DNA of 64,000 bases, taken from Euptelea pleiosperma. Taxonomy: Eukaryota; Streptophyta; Magnoliopsida; Ranunculales; Eupteleaceae. Positions 1-12,408 of the stretch are shown piece by piece. A program made the position numbers and the translations under genes. The stretch lies in NCBI GenBank assembly GCA_035048495.1, contig CM068553.1, positions 2,177,259-2,241,258 of the forward strand, in the 5' to 3' direction. The stretch's first letter is position 1. Every line of letters begins with the position of its first letter. The notes below the pieces were generated by a model that saw only the letters and a program-made list of their open reading frames with translations, was not told where the DNA came from and ran no database searches.

Positions 1-1655
1 AATTTCTTCTTCTAGGCCTCATTTTGCTTCATCCAGGCCAGTGAGAAAGCATTTCTGCCGTGGAAGAAGCAAAGTAGGCTGTGGTAAATGGGAATACGAT
101 GAAAAATTTGCTGTCCCTGGGGACTTCATTCATGCCTTCCCCTCCAAAATTCCCAATGCCACAACGAGCACTCATTTTGGGCCCACTGATGCATGGATGT
201 CTGTTATAATGGTAACAGTCAAACCCAATTTTGTTATTTAGGAAAAACGCCCAAAACCATAAAAACGGGCTTAGATAACGTCGTTATAGAAATAATATTC
301 TGTCTGTTATCAGATATTTTACCATTATCGAGGCTATTTTGAAAAAATAAAATAAAAAATTTGATCCTATTTCGACGCAGATGTGACCCGTTATAACAAC
401 GGACGGACATAACAGAACATTTAAAAAGGACTGTTCTTTGATGCATACTTATGTATCAAATTAAATTTTGATGCAGAAGTCCATCAAATTGCAACGTAGT
501 AGACTTTTTCGGCCCATTTGACCCTTGAATGTCTGGCCCACAATATGATAGACCTACACACCAATAATCAGCATCATTGGTGATTTCTACCCCGCAAGAT
601 TTGAGCATTTTTCATCATGGGCTCTACGAACAGGCCTACGAGTTGTTTCGATGATTTCTAGCCGTTGGATTTGAGCATTTTTTAAGGAGAGATTTTAAGC
701 GTAAATATTTTAGGTACTAAAACTAAAAGTACCACGGCAAGAAATCATAAATCAAGCTGATTTTCGGTGGGTTAAACATCCATGCTGTCAGTGGGCCCGT
801 GTGCCTTCCTCTTGTTAATTTCTTGTAAGGGTACCGATGTAACAAGTTATAGCTTACACCGAAAGCCATTTGGGCCTACTAACCGCATGGATGTTTGCCT
901 ATACACACCAAAAGTAGCCATTGGAGTTTAGTAATTTTTAACGTGTGATTCTAGCAATCGAATTCAACCTTTTTTTGGTACTAAAATCAATGGCTAAAAA
1001 TTATCAAACAAGCTGATTTTTGGTATGAATGTCTACCAAGGGGTGGACTAAACATCCATGCGGTCAGTGGGCCGAATGATGATGATGAGTAACAAAAATG
1101 GTGCAAGGGGATAATTTACTTTTTAACTAGTATATATAATTATAGTTAGAAATTAACTAAAACTCAAAAATTAGTGTCCGTTATTGGTATCTACCAAGTG
1201 TAAGAAATTAACGAACTGATAAGTTGGTGGGCTGGAGTTGATTTGATTTATTAATGGGCGGGGCTTAGATAGAGCGTACTACGCTCGGGCTGGGCTCAGG
1301 ACTATGCTAATAGTATGCTAGCCTTGCCAGGGTATAGGTAGGACAGTTATTTCTTGCAAAAGTCAGGCACATTTTCGTCTTTCTAAATACGGGTTTCCTT
1401 CCCTGTCGTTTTACTTACGAACTCTTGTCAGTTTTACCAACGAATAACCTTTCCTCACCTATTTAGTTGAGGAGATAGCTCAACCCCCTATCACGTTGTG
1501 ACACGTGGAGGGATGTCAAGGGGAAACGGAAGGTTTAGTTTTTGGTTCAAGATATTTTTTACATTTTCGTTCTCTTCTGCAATCTCTTTCCCTTTTTATT
1601 GCTTTCTTTTTCCATTTTCTCGGCAATTATTTACCTATATATAAGGAATGAAATG
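1..1655 (+). repeat. Duplicated intron-1 segment of a WS/DGAT gene (left copy)
   Basis: This stretch matches 3823-6262, which lies in intron 1 of WS/DGAT copy 1, nearly base for base. Shared landmarks include the opening stretch after 'ttcttctaggcctc', the 'cgttaacgaactgataag'-type middle part and the 'gacacgtggaggg' stretch near the end. The main difference is a 778-bp transposon present only in the right copy. No WS/DGAT exon 2 follows in 1655-3500, so this is an intron fragment left by a tandem or unequal duplication. Exon 1 of that further copy would lie left of the window. Confidence 0.85.
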
Positions 1656-3400
1656 TGTTGGATTTACATATAGCCCAAGGGTCAGGGTCAGGAGCCCCAC
1701 TTTTTATGCCTCAAGAGGGGTGTAACGGTTAAAACGGATTGAGGGGCAAAAATGAAAAAAAAATAGATTTTAATGGAAAAAATTAGTGTTGAAATTCAAA
1801 TTTTAAAATTTAAAATTTAAAAAAAAAAATAGAATTTAACATAAATTTAATGGTTTTCTTATACCCCTCTTATCTTATATGGCTTTAATAATGAGTGGCT
1901 GAAATCCATTATGCTTCATAGCGATGGCTGAGATTAACTCCCATCCGATTTTGACAAACAATTTGTCGGAAAGTGCCGCGGGCACGGGCCACCCACGCAT
2001 ATATCAAGACAACTTAGTTGTATTCTTTTATCTTATACATCCATCTCACGTGGACGGTTAGATAAAGAGTGGTTGAGATCAAATCCATCGATCTAAAGTG
2101 GACGGTCAAATTTCAGCCACTCAATCCGCCTCATTTAACTTCAATCTATTCAAAATTTGAATTTCAACACCGTTATTTTTTGTTATTTCTGTTATTTTGT
2201 TATTTCTCCATCTGTGCGTTACAATCCGTTATAACAGCCATTATAATGGAAAAAACGGTAACGCCCCAAAATGTTATACCGTTTAAGTGCCGAAGGCACC
2301 CAATTTTTGCAAACGCTTTTGTCGGAGAGTGCCATGGGCATGGGCCATTTACTATTCTATATAACAAAACACATTGGTTGTTTCCCTACTTATACCTCCT
2401 CTTATAAGCATCACAAAGAAGGGCAAAGCTCTAATCCTCCCCCAAATGGACGGTGGATCTCCGCCACTCACCTATTTTTGACAAATTCTTTGTCGAGGAG
2501 TGCTAATGGCACGGGGCACCCACTAGTTGAATACAATACAAGCAAGTGAGTTGACCTAAAATTCAATGGGTCCCGCATGTAACTATATATATTAAGAATA
2601 AATTCTTGAGCCACATTCTCTTTTGACTTTGAAAAGATTTTAATTGAGTCGAAAATTGATGATTTGCGATCTATTATTTCAATTATAATAATTTCTTAAA
2701 GAATGTAATGTTTTTAAACAATCAAGTGCCTTTCTGGTGCGCATCCAAAAACAGATTTTTTTGCTTTATAATAAACTTTTTTACACGAAAATTGAGATAA
2801 AAACATATAATAATAATAAATGACAACAAATTTATATACATGCTGAGCATTGGCCATTAATACTAGTTTTATAGGAATCAAACTTCCGTCACAATGGGTT
2901 GTCACAACCCACAATACGAGCCACGTGGCACACTATTAGAGTGTGCTGACCGTATTGATGTTTGGTTTGTCCCTCGGTGGACCTACAAACCAAAAAATCA
3001 GCCTGATTAGTGATTTACGCACCCAAATAACGCTCAATAATGCTCAAATTCCTACGGTTAAAATCAAACCCATGAAAATAACTTCAATCCAACGCTTAGG
3101 AATCACTAATCAGGTTGACTTTTGGTTTGCAGGTCCACCGAGAGACTGGCCAAACATCCATACGGTTGGTGCCGTCTAATAGTACTAGTGTGCCACGTGG
3201 CTCCCGTGTTGAGCATTGGCCATTGAATACTAGTCATGGTCAGTTCTTTTGAGAAAACTTTAGATGGACGGTACTCACGAACCACGACACCTATAGACAC
3301 TTTGTTAATTAATTTTTTTTCGTCTTTTGTGTACACTTGGAGTACTAGCATTGCTCGTCCATCAAAATTTTCTCAGTTCTTTGAGACTTCAGAGATGTTT
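1656..3400. other. Intergenic, repeat-rich, upstream of WS/DGAT copy 1
   Basis: No gene is seen. The region is AT-rich and holds two degraded copies of a repeat with the theme 'gtgcc..ggcac / gacaaa..tttgtcg' (about 1860-2110 and 2290-2540; related pieces occur at 17580-17830 and 24000-24130). It also holds one family-B inverted-repeat element at about 2874-3215. Open frames here, such as 2069-2407, are low-complexity and match nothing I recognise. Confidence 0.6.
2874..3215. mobile_element. Family-B MULE-type MITE (degraded ends)
   Basis: An imperfect palindrome. The left arm reads 'gccacgtggcacac...tgaccgtat' and then 'aaccaaaaaatcagcc'. The right arm is the reverse complement, ending 'gtgccacgtggctc'. 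It is the same family as 12409-12786, which has intact ends and a target duplication. A direct repeat of about 25 bp ('gagcattggccatt' plus 'aatactagt') flanks the element at 2843-2868 and 3209-3235, much longer than a 9-bp target duplication. Confidence 0.7.
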
Positions 3401-3410
3401 CCATAACCTC

Positions 3411-3424
3411 ACTCCTATAAAAAA
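3411..3424 (+). promoter_or_regulatory. TATA box of WS/DGAT copy 1
   Basis: 'CTCACTCCTATAAAAAAGG' lies about 95 bp before the start codon at 3511. The same context is conserved in front of copy 3 (27757-27771), which supports it as the core promoter. Confidence 0.7.
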
Positions 3425-3510
3425 GGAAACAACGCTCTTCACCCATCACTGCGTCCTGTCACAAAGGAAATACAATCCATCGAGATCCTGAGTCTCTACT
3501 CTTGAATGCC

Positions 3511-6500
3511 ATGGATTTTCTCGGAAAAGAAAAATCGGGAAAGAAAGATCTCAAAGCTATAGTAACAAAGAGACCCACAGAAGGAGAAGGAGAAGGAGAC
3601 GTGGAAGCAAACGGCGTGTTAACGGACGACCAGCCTTTAAGTCCAACTGGTCGTTTGTTTCATGAGCGTCACATCAACTGTTACATCATAATGATCATGG
3701 GTTGGAAGAAGAGAATCGACTCTAACGCCATTAAAACGGGAATAGAGAATACAATACTCATGCACCCTCGCTTCTCTAGCGTACCGGTAAGTAAGCTTCT
3801 TCTTTTTTGTGTTTACTTAATTACTTCTTCTAGGCCTCATTTTGCTTCATCCAGGCCAGGGAGAAAGCATTTCTGCCGTGGAAGAAGCAAAGTAGGCTGT
3901 GGTAAATTGGAATAGGATGAAAATTTTTCTGTCCCTGGGGACTTCATTGAAGCCTTTCCCCTCCCAACGCCACAACGAGCACTCATTTTGGGCCCACTGA
4001 TTCATGGATGTCTGTTACAACTTACAATGGTAACGGTCAAACCCCATTATGTTATTGAGAAAATAACACCCAAAACCATAAAAACAGGCTTAGCGTCATA
4101 ACGTCGATATAGTAGAAATAATATTCTGTCTGTTATCAGATATTTTACCATTATCGATGCTATTTTGAAAAAATAAAATAAAATATTGGAAAATTTTGAC
4201 ATACCCCCCATGTTATCTTTAACATTTGACATACCGGCCACAATTTCAAAAAGCTGACATACCCCCCTATGACTCGGTCCACTGTCATTTGACCAGTGTT
4301 GACCCGAGTTGACTACCAAATTTTTTTATTAAAGGATGAAAGTGCCATTGTCTTCAACTTTAGAAGAAGGGTGGGGCTTTAGGCCAAAACCTAAACCCCA
4401 AATCAAACGTGAAAGAGGGAGATTAAAAATAAAAATTAAAATCCATGTTGGTAAACTTGAGATTTTTTATGAATTAAACAAATATTAAGAAGAAAAAATC
4501 CCCAAAAAATAGATAAAACTCATGAAGGAATATTTTAAAATTGAGAGAACCCATCTTTCTAAAATCCACATCTCAAAAGCTTAAAATATATGATAAAACT
4601 AAAATTATATATATTTTACCTTGGATTTTAAATTATTGCCGGAGTGGTGGTCATGAGACTCCGGTTGGTTGGTCGCTGGCGATGGGCGGTCAACCCATTG
4701 GAATCTCTTGATTGGCCGTCAACCACAGCCGTTTGATTTGGGGTTTGGGTTTTTGCCCAAACCCTCGTTCCAAGGTTGAAGACAAGGGCATTTTTGCCAT
4801 TTAATAAAAAATTTGGTAGTAAACTTTGGTCAACACTGGTCAAATGATAGTGGACCGAGTCATAGGGGGGTATGTCAGCTTTTTCAAATTGTGGGGGGTA
4901 TGTCAAATTTTAAAGATAACATGGGGGGGGGGGGGGGGGGGGGGGGTGGTAAGTCAAAAATTCCCTTAAAATTTGATCCTTTTTCGACACAGATGTGACC
5001 CGTTATTACAATGGACGGACATTACAGACCATTTAAAAAGGACTGTTCTTTGATGCATACTTCTGAATCAAAATTTTGATGCAGAAGTCCATCAAATTGC
5101 AACGTAGTAGACTTTGTCGGCCCACTTGACCCTTGAATGTCTGGCCCACAATATGATAGACCTACACACCAATAATCAGCATCATTGGTGATTTCTACCC
5201 TGTAGGATTTGAACATTTTTCATCATGGGCTTTATGAGCAGGCCTACAAGTTGTTTTGAGATTTCTATCCGTTGGATTTGAGCATTTTTTAAGGAGAGAT
5301 TTTAAGGGTAAATATTTTAGGTACTAAAACTAAAAGTACTGCGGCTAGAAATCATAAATCAAGCTGATTTTTGGTGGGCTAAACATCCATGCTGTCAGTG
5401 GGCCCACGTGCCTTCCTCTTGTTTCTTGTAAGGGTACCGATGTAACAAGTTATAGCTTACACCAAAAGCCATTTGGGCCAACTAACCGCATGGATGTTTG
5501 CCTATACACACCAAAAGTAGCCATTGGATTTTAGTAATTTTTAAGGCGTGATTCTAGCAATTGAATTCAACCTTTTTTTTGTACTAAAATCAACGGCTAC
5601 AATTTATCAAACAGGCTGATTTTTGGTATGAGTGTCTACCAAGGGGTGGACTAAACATCCATGCGGTCAGTGGGCCCAATGACGATGATGAGTAACAAAA
5701 ATGGTGCAAAGGGATGATTTACTTTTTAACTAGTATATATAATTATAGTTAGAAATTAACTAAAACTCAAAAATTAGTGTCCGTTATGGTATCTATCTAC
5801 AAAGTGTAAGAAATTAACGAACTGATAAGTTGGTGGGCTGGAGTTGATTTGATTTATTAATGGGCCGGGCTTTGGTAGAGCGTACTAGGCTCGGGCTGGG
5901 CTCAGGACTATGCTAGTAGTATGCTAGCCTTGCCAGGGTATAGGTAGGACAGTTATTTCTCGCAAAAGTCAGGCACATTTTCGTCTTTCTAAATATAGGT
6001 TTCCTTCCCTGTTATCAGTTTTACCAACGAATAACCTTTCCTCACCCATTTGGTTGAGGAGATAGCTCAACTCCCTATCACATTGTGACACGTGGAGGGG
6101 ATGTCAAGGGGAACCGGAAGGTTTAGTTTTTGGTTCAAGATATTTTATAATAGTTTCATTTCTTTCATTGTTTATTGCTTTCCTTTTCTTTCTCTTCTGC
6201 AATCTCTTTCCCTTTTTATTGCTTTCCTTTTCTATTTTCACTGCAATTTCTCTATCTTTATCTCTTATAAAAAAGGGGTAGAAGGTAAAACCCACCTTCT
6301 TCTTCGTGCGTCTTCCTTCTCACACCCTTATGAGATTATATTCGTCTCTTTCTCTGTTCTCTTCCCTCTGAAAATGATGTATGTAAAATGTAAATGGCGT
6401 TCGCTTTGAATTCGCCACATGGAGACTGCAGTCGTCCATTTCACACCACATTCTACGGTTTCTACATATCATCCCCTGTGAATGACAGTCATTAAAAAAA

Positions 6501-6945
6501 AAGTGAAACAAATCTTCCTTTCATTTGCCATGTACGTTGCAGACGGTAATTGCTTGATACACGAAAAAGGTTTGAGGTGGTTCACCACATCAGCTTCTTG
6601 TTCAAAATCTGGAACACCAAAAATCAAATCTGTCTACAAAATGTTTATTAGACAGACATCTTAGACATCTTCTGTGATAACTCTTGCTTCAATGACATCA
6701 CTAAAGCTGAAAAATGCATCTCTAAGAAGTAATATCATTAACAAAAAGGATTGAATTTTCATGATGATCTCACATAATAAAGAGAAAATAATCTGTTTTG
6801 ATTTACAATATTCCAGTTGATCTATTTAACACCCTTTATATTTAATTTTTTTGTTTTTATACTAATGGTAATTTTCGATGATGATAAAAATAAGAACATA
6901 TAATGATAAAAAATTCTCTCGCCGAGCTGGTCATCCGATTTAATG

Positions 6946-6988
<43 letters not shown>

Positions 6989-9900
6989 GAGGGAGGGATG
7001 GAGAGGGAGAGAGAAATGTAGACAAAGAGGAGAGAGAAAATAAAGACATTAAAAATCAAGAAAGAGAAAAAAATGGTTTCGTAGACGCAACAGCTGTAAC
7101 TTACTATTTAGGTAGCCCTTGCCCTCCCCTCCACATGTCACAATATGATAGGGGGTTGAGGCATCTCCTCAACCAATTGGGTGAGGCAAGCCGAACTCTT
7201 TTACCAATACTAACTAAATCAACAGGTCGTCGACGAGATCAAAGGCGGGGGAATGAAATGGGTTCGAACAAAGGCGAATATAGAAAATCACGTGATCATC
7301 CCGGATCTGGACCCGAACATGGACTCACCGGACCAGTTCGTCGAAGACTACGTATCAGATCTTAGCAAAACCACCATGGAAATGTCAAAACCGCTCTGGG
7401 AAGTCCACCTCCTCGACGTCAAAACCACCGAAGCAGAGTCAATAGGGGTTTTCCGAATCCACCACTCTCTCGGCGATGGTGTGTCTCTCATATCTCTTCT
7501 CCTCACTTGTACTCGAAAAACCGCCGATCCTGAGCTATTGCCGACGATTCCAACTAGGAAAAAAGCAGTTTCGAGGAGTCCTGTCGGGGCAATTTTTCGG
7601 CTAGTTTGGAATACTTTGGTGGACATTTTGATGTTTACGGCGACATCGATGTGTTTGAAGGATACAGAGACGCCTCTAAAAGGTGCGCCGGGGGTTGAAT
7701 TCACCCCTAAGCGGTTCGTCCACCGGACGGTTAGTCTGGATGATATCAAGTTGGTGAAGAATGCAATGAACACGGTACGTTTAGCCTTTTAGCAACCGAG
7801 TTGTTTTAATGTCAGCCTCGGCCCCGGGCATACTTTCTCCCTACGTCTGCATCGTTGCACTCAATGACCAAGCAACAGTGCTGGACCTTAGGGAGGACGT
7901 TCTCCTAACGGGTACCAATTATTTTAGCATAATTTACTTTAAAACTTTTGAACGAAAATTATTACAACGGAGCAACTATATGTTGGATAGACCCTAAGGT
8001 AGGGCTGTCAATGGATCGGAGTGGTCCAGATTCGTCCAATAGCTGAATGGATCAGAAATTCAGATCCAGACCCGATCCGATAAGCTATTGGAACTTATGG
8101 GGATCGAATCAGGGTGAACTAACATCGAGTTGATCTGATAGATTTCATATGTCGTTGCGATTCATTTTTCCTATTTGATTTGAAAAGCTATATTTTTATT
8201 TAACAGACAATTAACGGCGTTCTTTTGGGGATCACAACTGCTGGTCTCTCTCGTTATCTCAACAGGAGATATGGTGAGTTTTGGTTTACTTTTTTAACTT
8301 GCAAATTATACTATACGGTTTATTTTCCTTGGACATCGTAATCGAACGGTTAAGTTTGATCTAGAAATCAAAGATTTACTATCTAATCTACTTCAGAAAA
8401 CATAATGGTGTGCTTAGCCGCTTAGCCCACAATGTGCAGGTAATGGCGTGAAGGATGAAAAAAGAAATAATCTTCCAAAAGACATTCGCCTTAGAACAAC
8501 TCTTATTGTTAACATCCGACCTTCCGCAGGGATCCAGGTTAGTGCTTCTCTCTCCCCCTCAAAACTTTGGACCTTTGTACTTCAAATAATGGTCAATATA
8601 TATAATGCTCAAATTCCCACGGTTAAAAGCAACCACACGAAAATGAGTTCTTGCATGCTAGAAATCACTAATCAGGATGATTTTTGGTTTGTGGGTCCAC
8701 CTAGGGATTGGCGAAGCATCCATACGGTTAGAGTCCTCTAAGAGTGTGATAGCTGGGTCATATTGCGCCCTGTCATCAAAGTTTTACTCATTTCGAGTGT
8801 GGTCAACAAAAAATTCAACAGAATGTGGTTGGTCATCTGATCGGACTGCTTTTAGGAAAATGATGCAATCAGCTTGAGGAAAACATCTTTTCTAGGATCC
8901 GGTCCGGACCAGTGGGTAGTCCTTGCAAAGGATAACTGAGTGGTTCCAAATCAAAATCGTGATGGATTCTTCTTTGACATAACCAATAAACAGGCTATGG
9001 CTGACATGATGAAGGACAAAACGGAGGCCAAGTGGGGCAACTGGTTCGGCTACGTTCTCTTCCCTTTCACCATTGCCATACGAGACGACCCATTGGATTA
9101 TGTTCGTGAGATGAAAGGCATCATGGATCGAAAGAAGCACTCTCGTGAAGCTACTTTCACATTCTCCAGTGCAGCTTTTACTGTCAAGAACATTGGCATT
9201 AAGGTATGAATCCATGGGGGCGGGGGGCAGAGCCTTGATTAGATCGGCTTGGTGGGCTCCGATCTCGGATCGCCCGATCCAGACCGAGATCGGCCGAGAC
9301 GTTGAACCATGCTTGCATGAAGCTCTCTCCTTTTCTCTCTCTTCTCTCGTTCCCACACATATATAGAAGAAATCAGGCCTCATGCATATATATCGAAGTT
9401 AATGATTTCTAATGATGTTTTTTGCATGGTTATAGGTAGCAGCCAATCTAACTCACAAAATTCTCTCACACACGACAATGACCTTCTCGAACGTTGTGGG
9501 ACCGCTTGAAGAAGTTAGTTTTTTCGGCCATCCGATAGCTTACCTTGCTCCCAGTGTTTATGGCCATCCACAAGTAAGTGTTCCTCTAAGAGAAATGAAT
9601 TGCACATGGTTTAAAAAAGGGTATTTTAGCAACACCCCCCTTGAAATTTAAAAGTAATTAATAATACCAGCCCTTATACTTTCAAACTTTAGGATTACCC
9701 CTTTGACCTAGTTTAATAGTGGTTGACTTAAGTTAAAATTGATTCGAATCACTACTTTTCAGTAGCACTGCACTTGCAATATTATGGTCCTTTCATTGAT
9801 GCATTAACAGGCGCATGATGCATGTCATGTTTTAAAGTTAGTCAAATAATGGTTAAACTAGGTCCAGGGGGTATTCTTAAATTTGAAAATTTAAGGGGTA

Positions 9901-10841
9901 TAACTAATGAGTCCATCTAGAGCTACACCCATTTCTTACATCCACTTCTTACACCTGAGGTTAGGGCCCACATGGTTAGCAATGTGGAAGTGAAATGATT
10001 TTTGGCAACGATGATCATCATGGCAAGGACAACTCAATGTATGGTTGGATTGTCCAACATGATCTCCATGTGGGCCCCAACTTCGGGTGGATGTAATGGG
10101 TGTAGCTCTAGACAGACTCATAACTAAGTACTTTCAAATTTCAGGCGGTGTTACTAAAATACCCTTTAAAAATGGCCGCTGTAACAAAAATAATGTCCGT
10201 CATAAACTTATAACGGTAATCCCCTAAGCCCATTACATGCCCATAACATGCGGTTAACGGTAACTCACCTCTGCTCTCACGGTCCATTAACCGCAAGAAA
10301 GTTTAGCCCAGTCCTTAGTAGATATTCATATCAAAAATCAGTTTGTTTGATTTTTTTCTAGCCGTTGGATTGAGTACTAAAAAATTGTTGAATCCAATGG
10401 CTAGAGATTATCAATCAGGGTATTTTTGGTGTGCATATCCACCAAGGGGTGGGCTAAACATCCATGCGGTCAGTGGGCCCAAAGGACTGCCTTCAGCTAT
10501 AGCTCGTTACATATTTGTCTCTTTTTACAACTTGCCCTGCGTTTGGACGACACTTGGTACTCGTAATTCCTTCACCTGTTAAACGACAACAAAACACACT
10601 TGCTGTGGATAGTGTTTGGGGGTGGAATTTCTATGCTAGTCTTATACTCATCCAAATAGGCCCTAATACTTGCGATTGGAATCTTTGGCAGGCCCTTACA
10701 ATTCATTTCCAAAGTTACATGAACAAGATGACCATGGTTTTGGCAGTTGACCAAGATGCAATTCCTAATCCTCATCAGCTTTGCGATGATCTAGAAGAAT
10801 CTCTTAACCTCATCAAAGATGCTACTGTAGCAAAAGGATAA
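3511..10841 (+). CDS. WSD: Wax ester synthase/diacylglycerol acyltransferase (WSD family), copy 1
   Basis: A plant bifunctional WS/DGAT, which esterifies fatty alcohols or diacylglycerol with acyl-CoA, normally at the ER. Exons read from splice sites and paralogue alignment: 3511-3786, 7226-7774, 8207-8273, 8440-8537, 8994-9203, 9436-9573, 10692-10841. All GT-AG junctions keep frame and give 495 aa. The acyltransferase motif HHSLGDG is at residues 171-177, with PLWEVHLLD upstream and a hydrophobic segment (about 212-237) after it. The C-terminal half has NIRPSAGIQ and GPLEEVSFFGHPIAYLAPS. Two oddities: the conserved ND motif is N278-G279, where both neighbouring copies have ND, and exon 2 is nine codons shorter than in copy 2, in the hydrophobic segment. 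The ATG at 3511 aligns with the starts of copies 2 and 3. Intron 1 is 3.4 kb and full of repeats. Confidence 0.9.
4188..4965. mobile_element. Long-TIR Mutator-like element without transposase
   Basis: Inverted repeats of roughly 215 bp (about 4188-4405 and 4733-4965) begin GGAAAATTTTGAC on the left and, in reverse complement, GGGAATTTTTGAC on the right. The arms share 'ataacatggggggtatgtc'-type sequence and 'gaccgagtcatag'. The flanks 'taaaatatt' and 'ttaaaattt' agree at 7 of 9 positions, compatible with an aged 9-bp duplication. The paralogous site near 345-365 lacks the insert. The right arm contains a 24-base G run. No transposase frame is present. Confidence 0.8.
4923..4946 (+). repeat. 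24-base poly-G tract
   Basis: An uninterrupted run of 24 G in the right arm of the 4188-4965 element. The left arm has only six C at the equivalent place, so the run expanded after insertion or is a sequencing or assembly homopolymer error. Confidence 0.9.
6953..6984 (+). repeat. (GA)n microsatellite in intron 1 of WS/DGAT copy 1
   Basis: A pure GA dinucleotide run of about 16 units, followed by a purine-rich stretch to about 7070. Confidence 0.95.
8580..8789. mobile_element. 5'-truncated family-B MITE in intron 4 of WS/DGAT copy 1
   Basis: Only the inner part and the right arm remain ('aatcactaatcaggatgatttttgg', then 'gtcatcaaagttttactc' at the right end). The left GAGTAAAAC end is missing. 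Confidence 0.65.
10330..10490. mobile_element. Family-C MITE fragment in intron 6 of WS/DGAT copy 1
   Basis: The inner palindrome of family C is present ('tttgatttttttctagccgttgg' paired with 'ccaatggctagagattatcaa', and 'gtgggctaaacatccatgcgg'). The outer ends are not recognisable. Confidence 0.6.
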
Positions 10842-11153
10842 TGTAGCATATGTAATTAAATAATAGTGCAACACCAATCAAAATGTGCCACCAGTTGGGC
10901 ACCACATGCAACACCAATAATAGAGGCTTTTCCCTTTAAGCTCCTTTATTAAAAATTATGGTTCTTATCCTTCTTGGGTTAGATTGTATGATGTTGGGAG
11001 TGATGTCAGATTTGAGGACGTGGTTTTCTGTTGTCAGTCTCTGATTGGGAAGAGTTAAGGCGCTTGTGTGGATTTGGGTTGGAATTTTTTATTTTTTTTT
11101 TTTTTGCTCTACCTTGGTAGGCCTTCTCAGCCTCCAAGTGCTTCAATACATTT

Positions 11154-11563
11154 CCTATTGGGTCGTGATGTAACAAGGTATACCTGAGATCTTTTCAATT
11201 GTGGAAGCAGCATTTTTGGTAGTCACTGCAGCCATCTGGGCCCACTGACCGCATGGATGTTTAGCCCACCCCTTAATAGACAGTCGTATAAAAAATCAGC
11301 TTGTTTGATAATTTTTAGCCTTTGGTTTTAGTATAAAAATAATAGTTGCATTCAACGGCTATAAGAACACCTTAAAAAGTGCTAAAAAGTCCTAAAACCT
11401 AATGGTTATAGAATACCAATCGGGGTGATTTTTGGTTTGAATATCCTCCAAGGAGTGGGATAAACATCCATGCGGTCAGTGGGTCCAGATGACAGCGGTA
11501 ACCAAAATGGTGCTTCCGCATTTGAAATAGTTTCAGGCATACCTTGTTACATCTTTTCCTTTT
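11154..11563. mobile_element. Family-C MULE-type MITE
   Basis: Starts GGGTCGTGATGTAACAAGG and ends, in reverse complement, with 'gatgtaacaaggtatgcct'. It is nearly collinear with 41718-42121, which has an exact 9-bp target duplication. Here the flanks 'tttcctatt' and 'tttcctctt' agree at 8 of 9, allowing a one-base shift at the right end. No open frame. Confidence 0.75.
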
Positions 11564-12204
11564 CCTCTTTTACCTTCAAAAAAAAAAAAAAAAATGAACC
11601 CGACTATATCATCACCAATCTCGAAGCAGAAGTAATGGCCAAAGATAATCAATTTGACACACATTTTGTTTGTATTTCCACCAAGGGATGGACATGCGGT
11701 TGGTGGGCCCAAGACAATGCACTTTATAGGGCTACGAGAGTCCTAGAGCTCGCAATGGAATGGATCGACCGGGAGCTCCGATCCAATCCAAAATCTGGGT
11801 CTAGAACTTTATTTTTACTTATTGAATCAGATCAAAGATTATTGTTCCGATCGGTAACGGATTGACCCTATACCGATCCGATATATAAACTACATATATT
11901 ATATATGTATGTATAGGTGGTCTTTTTTTTTTTTCGTATTCTAACTGTTATATACAAATTTTTATCATATACTTTTTTTTATATGTATGGCATATCAGAT
12001 CCAGAATCGATCTAGTCATATCGGATCACTTCTAGAACTAAATTTTTTGGATCAGATCGGTCAGATCAATTGGATTTCTTATCAAATCCGTACCAATCCA
12101 ACTCAAACCCAATCCATTGCTAACCTCAGCTTCCCCTTCATTCCAAGACTTCGGCAAGAAAACTTTTTCCCTAAACCCATGTTAAAAAGTTAACCCAGGT
12201 TGAC

Positions 12205-12386
12205 GAGTAAAACTTCTGTCACAATGGGTTTGCAAATCACACAATACACAGCCAATGAGTTCTCGGCACGTACACCTAAAAAGCAAAAGCACATGGGTAC
12301 GTTGCAAAAGCACTTGTGTACGTGCCCGAGAACTCATTGGCTGTGTTTTGTGTGATTTACAATTTCGTGTGATAGAAGTTTTACTC
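12205..12386. mobile_element. Family-A MULE-type MITE, 182 bp
   Basis: A near-perfect palindrome with ends GAGTAAAACTTCTGTCAC and GTTTTACTC. The arms carry 'gccaatgagttctcggcacg' and its reverse complement. It is flanked by CAGGTTGAC (12196-12204) and TAGGTTGAC (12387-12395), 8 of 9 identical. Confidence 0.9.
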
Positions 12387-12408
12387 TAGGTTGACTGTAG
12401 TTAAGAGT

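Larger units (their letters stand above)
3823..6262 (+). repeat. Duplicated intron-1 segment (right copy, inside WS/DGAT copy 1)
   Basis: The partner of 1-1655. It carries an extra 778-bp inverted-repeat transposon (4188-4965) that is absent from the left copy, so the left copy shows the empty site. Homology fades around 6250, after the shared 'tcttctgcaatctctttccc' stretch. Confidence 0.85.

Noticed and set aside
4628..4906. A 92-codon minus-strand frame
   Set aside because: It spans the right arm and loop of the long-TIR element and mirrors the arm sequence; no transposase motif.
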